Assembly (NCBI GenBank): GCA_041395745.1
Contig: JAWKZV010000003.1
Location: forward strand, 248,001 to 312,000
Direction of reading: 5' to 3'
Source: Porticoccus sp041395745
Lineage (GTDB): Bacteria > Pseudomonadota > Gammaproteobacteria > Pseudomonadales > Porticoccaceae
Length of the DNA: 64,000 bases
How positions within the stretch are numbered: the first letter of the stretch is position 1; every line of letters starts with the position of its first letter. Shown piece by piece: positions 1-6,195 of this stretch. Under the pieces are notes generated by a model, which saw only the letters and a list, made by a program, of their open reading frames with translations, had not been told where the DNA came from and ran no database searches. A program made the position numbers and the translations under genes.

Positions 1-1
1 T

Positions 2-340
2 GTCGCCGACATTGCGCTGGCGCTGGCGACAACCCCCTGGCTTGCATTTACAGGGGCGGCGTTCTGGGGCCTGCACATGGCGCTCACCCAGGGCCTGCTC
101 GCCAAACTGGTGGCCGATACCGCCCCGGCCAGACTGCGCGGCACGGCCTTTGGCATCTTCAACCTGGTCAGCGGCGGGGCCCTGCTGCTGGCCAGTGTTA
201 TCGCCGGTTGGCTGTGGAGCAGCTACGGTCCGGCTGCCACTTTTATCGCGGGTGCCGCCTTTGCCCTGCTGGCGACAATAGGCTTGCTCAGCTATCGCCC
301 CAAGATCAGCCCCAAGTCCAGCTCCAAAACCCGCGCCTGA
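2..340 (+). CDS. MFS transporter, C-terminal fragment (5' end outside window)
   Basis: The frame is open from the first bases of the window and ends at the stop at 338-340, giving the last 112 residues of a membrane protein. Alternating hydrophobic segments are visible. The loop with TAPARLRGTAFGIFNL, followed by a helix starting SGGALLLASVIAGWLW, is the typical end of a major facilitator superfamily permease, where the ARLRGTAFG stretch lies between helices 10 and 11. The tail is short, basic and serine-rich. MFS members are inner-membrane secondary transporters; the substrate cannot be told from this fragment. The identification is by motif and hydrophobicity only. Confidence 0.75.
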   Translation, partial: VADIALALATTPWLAFTGAAFWGLHMALTQGLLAKLVADTAPARLRGTAFGIFNLVSGGALLLASVIAGWLWSSYGPAATFIAGAAFALLATIGLLSYRPKISPKSSSKTRA

Positions 341-430
341 ACAGGGCAACAGCCGACCAAAACTCTTCCCCTGATCCCCCGGTTGTCAGTAAAATCGCCT
401 CCTTTTTGACGATTACGGAGCACGCGCCGC

Positions 431-1147
431 ATGGGCAGAGCGTATCAAAACCGCAAAGTGGCAATGGCCAAAACTTCCGACATGAAGGCCAAGGTATACA
501 GCCGTTATGGCCGCGAGATTTACGTCTGCGCCAAGTCGGGTGGAACCGACCCCTCTGGCAACCTGTCCCTGCGCGGCATGATCGAACGCGCCAAGCGCGA
601 TCAGGTTCCGGCCCACGTGATAGAAAAGGCCATCGACAAGGCCAAGGGCGGCTCCGGTGAAGACTTCTCCCCGGCCCGTTACGAGGGTTACGGTCCCGGC
701 GGCAGCATGGCGATCATCGAGTGCCTGACCGACAACCCCAACCGCACCTTCGGCGATGTGCGCCAGGCGTTCACCAAAACCAAGTGCAAGATCGGCACCC
801 AGGGCACCGTGGCCCACATGTTCGATCACGCCGCCATTTTCGTTTTCCCCTACGAAGATGAAGATGCGGTACTGGAAGCCCTGCTGGAAGCGGACGTGGA
901 TGTCACCGACGTGGAGAACGAAGACGGCAAAATCACCGTGTTCACCCCCCACACCGATTACGCCAAGGCCCGCCAGGCGCTGGTCGAAGCCCTCGGCAAC
1001 ATCGAATTCGAAGTGGACGAAATCCAGTTCATCCCCCAGAGCTACACTACTCTGGCTGGTGACGACGTGGCACTGTTCGACAAGTTTCTGGACATGCTCA
1101 ACGACCTGGACGACGTGCAACAGGTCTACCACAACGTAGAGCTTTGA
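431..1147 (+). CDS. YebC/PmpR family DNA-binding regulator
   Basis: This 238-residue protein has the full YebC/PmpR layout: an N-terminal basic helical domain (MGRAYQNRKVAMAKTSDMKA), the conserved ERAKRDQVPAHVIEKAIDKA helix, then YEGYGPGG and a C-terminal pair of alpha/beta domains ending DDVQQVYHNVEL. The N-terminus matches the YeeN-like branch rather than the RuvC-linked YebC branch. The family includes transcriptional regulators such as PmpR and, by more recent work, factors linked to translation of difficult peptides. The start at 431 was chosen because the MGRAYQNRK block is conserved in relatives; an internal Met at residue 12 is the alternative. A strong hairpin terminator follows, so it looks monocistronic. 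Confidence 0.9.
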   Translation: MGRAYQNRKVAMAKTSDMKAKVYSRYGREIYVCAKSGGTDPSGNLSLRGMIERAKRDQVPAHVIEKAIDKAKGGSGEDFSPARYEGYGPGGSMAIIECLTDNPNRTFGDVRQAFTKTKCKIGTQGTVAHMFDHAAIFVFPYEDEDAVLEALLEADVDVTDVENEDGKITVFTPHTDYAKARQALVEALGNIEFEVDEIQFIPQSYTTLAGDDVALFDKFLDMLNDLDDVQQVYHNVEL

Positions 1148-1195
1148 TCGCTCAGCCAGGCTCTGGCAAACCGCCAGAGCCGGCGATGTTTCAAG

Positions 1196-1223
1196 GGGAC
1201 GCCTTCACCGGCGTCCCTTTTTT
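1196..1223 (+). terminator. Rho-independent terminator after the YebC-family gene
   Basis: An 8-bp perfect stem GGGACGCC/GGCGTCCC (1196-1203 with 1210-1217), a 6-base loop and a run of six T form a standard intrinsic terminator. A second GGCTCTGGC/GCCAGAGCC stem lies just upstream at about 1159-1181. Confidence 0.85.
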
Positions 1224-1303
1224 ATTGCCCGGCAGTGGTGCTGTCGCCCAAAAAATGTAACCCTCGACGCGCAGACCCTTGGCAATATCAAGGAACATGA
1301 AGC

Positions 1304-1900
1304 ATGAGCCTCGAGTTTTGGCTGGAATTTGGCAGCACCTACTCCTACCCCGCTGCCATACGCATAGAATCCCTCGCCGCCGAAAAAGGCGTTGCGATCG
1401 TCTGGCGATCATTTCTGCTCGGGGCCATTTTCAATGACCAGGGCTGGAATGACTCCCCCTTCAATATTTACCCGGCGAAGGGGGCCTATATGTGGCGCGA
1501 TATGGAACGTCTCTGTGCTGCACAGGGCATTCCTTTTCAACGCCCCTCGCAGTTCCCCCGCAACGGCCTGCTCGCCTCGCGAATAGTCTGCCGTTATGCC
1601 GATGCCGCCTGGTTGCCGGATTTTGTTCGCCGGGTGTATCGGGCCAATTTTGCCGAGGATCGGGATATATCCAGCAGGGATGTAATAGCAGACTGCCTTG
1701 CTAACGCTGGCGAGTCACCGGACATCATCATCCGGGAAGCCGAGTCGGCAGATAACAAACTGCTGCTCAGAACACAGACCGATCTGGCACGCCAGAAAGG
1801 CATCTTTGGCGCACCGTCTTTCCTGGTGGGAGATGAACTCTTCTGGGGCAATGACCGTCTGGAAGATGCCATCAACTGGGCCGTTAAGCAGCGCAGCTGA
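1304..1900 (+). CDS. 2-hydroxychromene-2-carboxylate isomerase family (DsbA/GST-kappa fold)
   Basis: The 198-residue protein begins LEFWLEFGSTYSYPA, the thioredoxin-fold strand-loop with the catalytic serine position (Ser11) typical of 2-hydroxychromene-2-carboxylate isomerases and kappa-class glutathione transferases. It continues with the helical insert and the C-terminal cis-proline strand GIFGAPSFLVGDELFWGNDRL, which is highly characteristic. Family members use glutathione, and the best known isomerise a naphthalene-degradation intermediate; many chromosomal copies, probably including this one, have no known substrate. AAGGA about nine bases upstream supports the start. No catabolic genes are nearby. 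Confidence 0.88.
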   Translation: MSLEFWLEFGSTYSYPAAIRIESLAAEKGVAIVWRSFLLGAIFNDQGWNDSPFNIYPAKGAYMWRDMERLCAAQGIPFQRPSQFPRNGLLASRIVCRYADAAWLPDFVRRVYRANFAEDRDISSRDVIADCLANAGESPDIIIREAESADNKLLLRTQTDLARQKGIFGAPSFLVGDELFWGNDRLEDAINWAVKQRS

Positions 1901-1999
1901 ACTCCGCCACTCACCTGGCCACGCCCGCCATAACGCTTTGCTCAGGGCAACATTCAGTATTCAGTGCGCCTCAGGCATCAAAGGGGGTTAGACTGGGTC

Positions 2000-2708
2000 A
2001 TGGCCATCGAATCCCTGCTGCTCACCACCACCGCCATCACCACCTTTACCGGAGGCCAACCCCTGACCAACGCCAGCGGCTTTTTCTTCGAAAACAGCGG
2101 CAAACTGTTCCTGGTCACCAGTCGGCATGTGCTGATCGACGAAGTTAGCAGCCACTTCCCGGATCGAATAGAGATAGAGCTGCACATTGATCACAACAAC
2201 GCCACCCGTTCAGTGCGCTATTCCATTCCGCTGTACCGCAACCGCCAGCCGCTGTGGCGACAGGGCACCGATTCCGCAGGAACCATTGATGTAGCAGCCA
2301 TCGAGATTGACGGCAGGGCGTTGCCGCAAGAAGCGTTCTACGCCGCCTTCACGCCACAACACCTGCACGAGGCACTGGAAACCATCGAAATCGGCACGCC
2401 CATGCTGGTGGTGGGATTCCCCCTGGGCTTTCACGACACCCTGCACCACCTGCCGGTAGCCCGCCACGCCATCACTGCCTCATCCTTTGCGTTGCGCTTT
2501 CAGGGTCAGGGCTATTTCCTCACCGACGCCCGCACTCATAGAGGCACCAGTGGTGATGCGCGCTGACGATGTCGATGGCAAATTGCCGTGGAAACTGATG
2601 GGCATTCACTCTGCGCGCATGGATGTCACCCGCGACACCCGCATCGACGAGGCGCTAGGGCTGAACTGTGCGTGGTTTGCGGACATACTGCTGACGCTGA
2701 CGCGCTAA
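2000..2708 (+). pseudogene. Trypsin-like serine peptidase, frameshifted at the catalytic serine
   Basis: From the ATG at 2000 the product reads MAIESLLLTTTAITTF with a trypsin-like core: the catalytic His in FLVTSRHVLI, a candidate Asp in TIDVAAIEI and GTPMLVVGFPLGFHD. The frame runs into RTHRGTSG, the catalytic-serine loop, and stops almost at once at 2566. Sequence continuing the fold (APVVMRADDVDGKLPWKLMGIHS) is in the next frame up to 2708. Inserting one extra copy of the 11-base string GCACCAGTGGT at about 2542-2552 would restore RGTSGAPVVMR exactly, so loss of one of two direct repeats explains the break. The product is probably inactive. A sequencing or assembly error is the alternative. 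Confidence 0.75.
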
Positions 2709-2747
2709 AGGTCGACTCCGGCAGAATCTTTAATCCAGGGAGGGAAT

Positions 2748-3362
2748 ATGAACCTATTTGAAATACTCACTCTGTTTGCCCTGATGGCAGCCCTCGCACT
2801 GGTCCCAAGCTCCAGCGTTGCCCTTGTCATCACCAGATCCGCGACCGCAGGTTTCGCCAACGGTGCTGCAGTAGCAGGTGGAATCGTCCTCGGCGATCTT
2901 ATCCTTGTCAGCTTGGCCATCCTCGGGATGACAGCCATGTCGGCAGCACTGGGAGGACTGTTTGTGGTTTTAAAGTATGCAGCCGGGCTCTACCTTATCT
3001 GGTTTGGGATTACGGTATTGAAATCCGGAACCTTGAAGTCCATAGCTATTCACCCTCACCCGGCAGCAACGCTGTCTACAAGTTTTCTCGCCGGGTTACT
3101 GATAACCCTCGGGGATGTGAAAGCTCTATTTTTTTATGCCAGTCTGTTTCCGGCCTTTGTAGAACCGACCAACCTTCAGACTGCGGATGTTGCCATTGTA
3201 GGCGCCCTGACAGTGATCACCGTCGGCGGGATAAAACTGGGCTATGCCTACGTTGCGAAACACCTGGTATCCCGTACTAAAGATTTCAAACTGAAAAGGA
3301 CTCTTAAAGTAACCGCCGGTGGCCTGATGATTGCCGTGGGCACACGCTTGATTGCTGACTAA
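2748..3362 (+). CDS. LysE/RhtB family amino-acid exporter
   Basis: A 204-residue protein with about six hydrophobic segments. The first helix leads into the LysE-family signature region ALVPSSSVALVITRSATAGFANGAAVAGGIVLGDL, whose P-S/G-P-x-x-x-x-x-x pattern and G-x-x-x-A-G-G spacing mark LysE/RhtB exporters. The helix pair TLSTSFLAGLLITLGDVKALFFYASLFPAF corresponds to the family's second conserved block (usually NPKA; here GDVKA). Members export amino acids or related metabolites across the inner membrane. The substrate is not predictable here. A strong Shine-Dalgarno (GGGAGGGAAT before the ATG) supports the start. It sits between two damaged genes and has no obvious operon partner. Confidence 0.85.
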   Translation: MNLFEILTLFALMAALALVPSSSVALVITRSATAGFANGAAVAGGIVLGDLILVSLAILGMTAMSAALGGLFVVLKYAAGLYLIWFGITVLKSGTLKSIAIHPHPAATLSTSFLAGLLITLGDVKALFFYASLFPAFVEPTNLQTADVAIVGALTVITVGGIKLGYAYVAKHLVSRTKDFKLKRTLKVTAGGLMIAVGTRLIAD

Positions 3363-3393
3363 CCCTCGTCGGCCAAGGGCATAGAGTTAGATA

Positions 3394-3939
3394 TCAAAGC
3401 TTATCCAGCAGCCGATCCGCCAATTCCAGAATCCCTTCCGCCATGGTCACCCGCTCGCGCCAGTGGGCGGGAATACCCTCCAGGCCGTAATAGGCCCCGG
3501 CGATCTGCCCGCACACCGCCGCGGTGGTGTCGGCATCGTCCCCCAGGTTGGCGGCGGCCAGCACCGCCTCGGCGAAACTGTCGGTCCGGGCGAAACACCA
3601 CAGCGCCGCCTCCAGGCAGTCGATCACATAACCGCTGCCCTTGATCTGCTGTATGTCCTTGTCCCGATAGCTGCCCTGCTGAATGGCTGCCACCTTGGGG
3701 GTCTCTGGCGCGTACAGATCACAAGCCAGCAGTGAGCCCTTGCTTACACCCTGATAGGCCGTGTGCAAAAGTGCAGCGAAGTAGCGGCAGGCGTCGACCC
3801 ACTCACGGGCGCCATGGGTGGTTCGGGAACTCTCCCCGGCGAAGTGCACTGCCTGTTCCAGTTCTGGACTGAAATACATCACCGCCGCTGCGACGCCCGG
3901 GCTACTTCGCCGGGTACGCCGTTGGTAGCGTTGCAACAT
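3394..3939 (-). pseudogene. ADP-ribosylglycohydrolase family, N-terminally truncated remnant
   Basis: The frame encodes 181 residues matching only the C-terminal half or so of DraG-type ADP-ribosylglycohydrolases (usually about 300 residues). It has FAGESSRTTHGAREWVDACRYFAALL and the metal-binding GDDADTTAAVCGQIAGAYYG. The N-terminal GDALG and TDDT blocks, which supply the other metal ligands, are missing, and the first residues MLQRYQRRTRRSSPG look like a junction rather than family sequence. The N-terminal MLxRY and the later VMYFSPE block are normally more than 100 residues apart. No Shine-Dalgarno precedes the ATG. I infer a large internal or 5' deletion; it is unlikely to be active. Confidence 0.7.
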
Positions 3940-3959
3940 TAAGCGAAGGAGCGGGAGCC

Positions 3960-4222
3960 ATGGAAATCAGCGTGGTCTATACCGGGGAGAGAGCCCAGTC
4001 GTGGATGAACTCAAAGTCGAGAAAGGCTGTACTGTGGACGAGGCTATCTCACTCTCCGGGATCCTCCGCCAGTTCCCGGAAATAGATATCCAACGGGTCA
4101 AAGTAGGTATTTTCGGCAAGTTCACCAAGCTGGACGCTTTGTTGAGCGCCGGGGATCGGATAGAGATTTATCGCCCCATTATCAGGGTCCTTGACGATGA
4201 AGACGACGAAGATGTCGATTAA
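3960..4222 (+). pseudogene. rnfH: RnfH-family ubiquitin-like protein, frameshifted near codon 14
   Basis: The ATG at 3960, preceded by AAGGAG at good spacing, starts MEISVVYTGERAQS, a good RnfH N-terminal strand, but this frame then diverges from the family. The adjoining frame from about 4001 supplies the rest: DELKVEKGCTVDEAISLSGIL, FPEIDIQRVKVGIFGKF and GDRIEIYRPI, ending in an acidic tail at 4222. One missing base at about 3999-4001 accounts for the shift. A truncated 73-residue product could start at the GTG at 4001 but would lack the first beta strand. RnfH is a beta-grasp protein of uncertain function; its usual neighbours (smpB, ratA) are not here, and the rnf operon lies 37 kb away. 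Confidence 0.7.
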
Positions 4223-4256
4223 TTCTTCTCTGTCAGACTCTCCGTCTCGGATAAAT

Positions 4257-4284
4257 AAAAAACCCGGCCAAAGCCGGGTTTTTT
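4257..4284. terminator. Bidirectional intrinsic terminator between rnfH and tRNA-Ser
   Basis: The stem AACCCGGC/GCCGGGTT (4261-4268 with 4273-4280) has a 4-base CAAA loop and is flanked by A and T runs on the two sides, so it can stop both rnfH transcription on plus and tRNA transcription on minus. Confidence 0.85.
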
Positions 4285-4289
4285 AATGA

Positions 4290-4380
4290 TGGCGGTGAGG
4301 GAGGGATTCGAACCCTCGATAGGGGATTAGCCTATACTCCCTTAGCAGGGGAGCGCCTTCGGCCACTCGGCCACCTCACC
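4290..4380 (-). tRNA. tRNA-Ser (anticodon GCU)
   Basis: Read on the minus strand the gene starts GGTGAGGTGGCCGAGTGG and ends CCTCACCGCCA, so the acceptor stem GGTGAGG/CCTCACC is perfect and the 3' CCA is encoded. The anticodon loop CTGCTAA gives GCU, decoding AGC/AGU serine codons. The long variable arm expected of a class II tRNA lies between the anticodon stem and the T loop (GGTTCGAATCC). The 91-base length fits tRNA-Ser. Its position next to csrA is the common arrangement in gammaproteobacteria. Confidence 0.97.
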
Positions 4381-4398
4381 GAAACTCAGAAAAACGCG

Positions 4399-4429
4399 TT
4401 TACAAACAACTGTCCGTGGCCAGTGTCAA
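4399..4429 (-). promoter_or_regulatory. Probable sigma-70 promoter of tRNA-Ser
   Basis: On the minus strand a perfect TTGACA (4429-4424) is followed after 19 bases by TGTAAA (4404-4399), about 20 bases before the tRNA 5' end. The spacing is slightly long; the perfect -35 box is the main support. Confidence 0.5.
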
Positions 4430-4466
4430 GACGTGATCTTATTTTTGGATTATTCGAAGGGAAAAC

Positions 4467-4495
4467 CATGCCGCCTCCGAAAAAGTGGCGGCATG
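4467..4495 (-). terminator. Hairpin downstream of csrA, probable terminator
   Basis: A 9-bp perfect stem CATGCCGCC/GGCGGCATG with an 11-base loop lies about 40 bases past the csrA stop codon. On the minus strand it is followed by GTTTTCCC, a weak T tract, so termination may be partial. Confidence 0.5.
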
Positions 4496-4532
4496 ATAAC
4501 ACACCATCGGCAAAATCAAAGGGGGTTTACCG

Positions 4533-4712
4533 TTACTCCGGGGTCCCCTTTTCCTGCTGAATCCACTGGTAGATTTCTTCCCTGTGTACACTCACATCCT
4601 TCGGGGCATTGACACCCAGGCGGACCTGGTTGCCCTTGACTCCCAGAACGGTAACACTGACATCATCACCGATAATGAGCGTTTCGCCGACGCGACGAGT
4701 AAGAATTAACAT
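4533..4712 (-). CDS. csrA: Carbon storage regulator CsrA/RsmA
   Basis: This 59-residue gene encodes MLILTRRVGETLIIGDDVSV, then the beta-strand core and VHREEIYQWIQQEK, an essentially canonical CsrA. The RNA-contacting residues Leu4 and Arg44 are present. CsrA is a homodimeric RNA-binding protein that recognises GGA in hairpin loops and controls translation and stability of many mRNAs, with a carbon, motility and biofilm regulon. GAGGAG lies seven bases before the ATG. The position between lysC and tRNA-Ser is the standard gammaproteobacterial arrangement. The GGA inside its own ribosome-binding site and another upstream suggest autoregulation, as known in Escherichia coli. Confidence 0.97.
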   Translation of the reverse strand: MLILTRRVGETLIIGDDVSVTVLGVKGNQVRLGVNAPKDVSVHREEIYQWIQQEKGTPE

Positions 4713-4765
4713 GGTTTAGCTCCTCATATACTGCCTATCCCAGTTTTTACTGGCTTTCCTATGAA

Positions 4766-4792
4766 CCCGGTTTTGTTGTTGTTGTTACCGGG
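4766..4792 (-). promoter_or_regulatory. Hairpin in the csrA leader with an AAC-repeat loop
   Basis: CCCGGT/ACCGGG (4766-4771 with 4787-4792) form a 6-bp stem whose loop on the minus strand is an AAC-repeat run. It lies in the csrA 5' leader between the likely promoter and the ribosome-binding site. Its function is unknown; it may shape the leader RNA. Confidence 0.4.
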
Positions 4793-4829
4793 CTGCCCAT
4801 TTCTGAACTTCTGAAGAAACGGGCGTCAA

Positions 4830-4859
4830 ACTATACCAATCATTCCACAATCGCGTAAA
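4830..4859 (-). promoter_or_regulatory. Probable sigma-70 promoter of csrA
   Basis: On the minus strand TTTACG (4859-4854) and TATAGT (4835-4830) are separated by 18 bases, immediately after the lysC stop codon. This would let csrA be transcribed independently of lysC. Confidence 0.5.
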
Positions 4860-4869
4860 CCAGCAGCTT

Positions 4870-6102
4870 TTATTCTTCCCGATCCTTTTCTTCAAGTTCA
4901 AAGGCACTGTGCAGGGCGCGCACTGCCAGTTCGAGGTATTTCTCATCGATCACTACGGTGATCTTGATCTCTGAAGTACTGATCATCTGAATGTTGATGT
5001 TCTCTTTCGCCAGGGCTTCGAACATCTTTGCTGCTACACCAGCGTGGGAGCGCATTCCTACGCCCACCAAAGCCAGCTTGGCGATTCCGGCATTGGTATC
5101 AACTGCCGACGCACCGAGCTCCTCGCCTACTTTATCAAGAACTTCCTTCGCTTTTGCCAGTTCGTTGCGATGAACGGTAAAGGTAAGCGACGCGGTGTTA
5201 TCGTGCGCCACATTCTGCACAATCACGTCCACTTCGATATTCGCACGACCCACAGCGCCAAGCACCTTGGAGGCAATACCCGGCACATCGGGAATGCCAC
5301 GGATGGTCAGTTTGGCTTCGTCGCGATTAAAGGCGATGCCAGAAACAACGGGTTTTTCCATATCGTCATCATCCTCCAAGGTGATCAGCGTACCGGGGCC
5401 GTCTTCAAAACTGGACAGCACCCGCAATGGAACTTTGTATTTGCCGGCAAATTCAACAGACCGGATCTGCAATACCTTCGAGCCCTGACTGGCCATTTCC
5501 AGCATTTCCTCGAAGGTGATCTTGTCGAGACGGCGGGCACTCTGCACCACGCGCGGATCGGTGGTGTAGACCCCGTCCACATCGGTGTAAATCTGGCACT
5601 CGTCCGCTTTCAGCGCAGCTGCCAGCGCCACCGCTGTGGTATCGGAACCACCGCGGCCCAGGGTGGTGATATTGCCATCCTCGTCAACGCCCTGGAATCC
5701 GGCGACTACAACCACGCGACCGGCATCCAGATCCTGCCGCATGCGCTCAGCATCAATATCCTGAATCCTAGCCTTGGAGTAGGCATTGTCGGTGAGGATG
5801 CGCACCTGTCCACCGGTATAGGAGCGGGCGTCACAGCCAACCTTGTGTAGCGCCATGCTCAACAGAGCGATGGTCACCTGCTCGCCGGTGGAAACCAGAA
5901 CGTCCATTTCCCGGGCACTAGGCTCGGCGTGAATGTCCTTGGCCAGGGCAATCAACCGGTTGGTCTCACCACTCATGGCTGACACCACCACGACTACATC
6001 ATCGCCACGGTTGCGGAAGGCCTGTACTTTTCTGGCAACGGCTTCAATGCGCTCAACGCTGCCTACGGAGGTACCACCGTATTTTTGGACAATTAGGCTC
6101 AT
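4870..6102 (-). CDS. lysC: Aspartate kinase
   Basis: The product, 410 residues, starts MSLIVQKYGGTSVGSVERI, the signature of the aspartokinase amino-acid kinase domain. It includes the catalytic-domain blocks STGEQVTIALLSMAL, GRGGSDTTAVALAAAL and YTDVDGVYTTDPRVV. Two ACT domains follow (about residues 265-410), the first with IRGIPDVPGIASKVLGA, the normal site of feedback regulation by lysine and/or threonine. The enzyme phosphorylates aspartate, the first step to lysine, threonine, methionine and diaminopimelate. The frame is open upstream to 6153, but the MSLIVQKYGG start is the family norm. It lies downstream of alaS on the same strand with a 93-base gap. Confidence 0.97.
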   Translation of the reverse strand: MSLIVQKYGGTSVGSVERIEAVARKVQAFRNRGDDVVVVVSAMSGETNRLIALAKDIHAEPSAREMDVLVSTGEQVTIALLSMALHKVGCDARSYTGGQVRILTDNAYSKARIQDIDAERMRQDLDAGRVVVVAGFQGVDEDGNITTLGRGGSDTTAVALAAALKADECQIYTDVDGVYTTDPRVVQSARRLDKITFEEMLEMASQGSKVLQIRSVEFAGKYKVPLRVLSSFEDGPGTLITLEDDDDMEKPVVSGIAFNRDEAKLTIRGIPDVPGIASKVLGAVGRANIEVDVIVQNVAHDNTASLTFTVHRNELAKAKEVLDKVGEELGASAVDTNAGIAKLALVGVGMRSHAGVAAKMFEALAKENINIQMISTSEIKITVVIDEKYLELAVRALHSAFELEEKDREE

Positions 6103-6195
6103 GGGATTTTCTACAGAAGTATCTGCCGGAAATGGCCGGCAATTAAACACCAAATAACCATTAAAGTTAAGGAAAAAGCTGCTTGGACATTAGTC

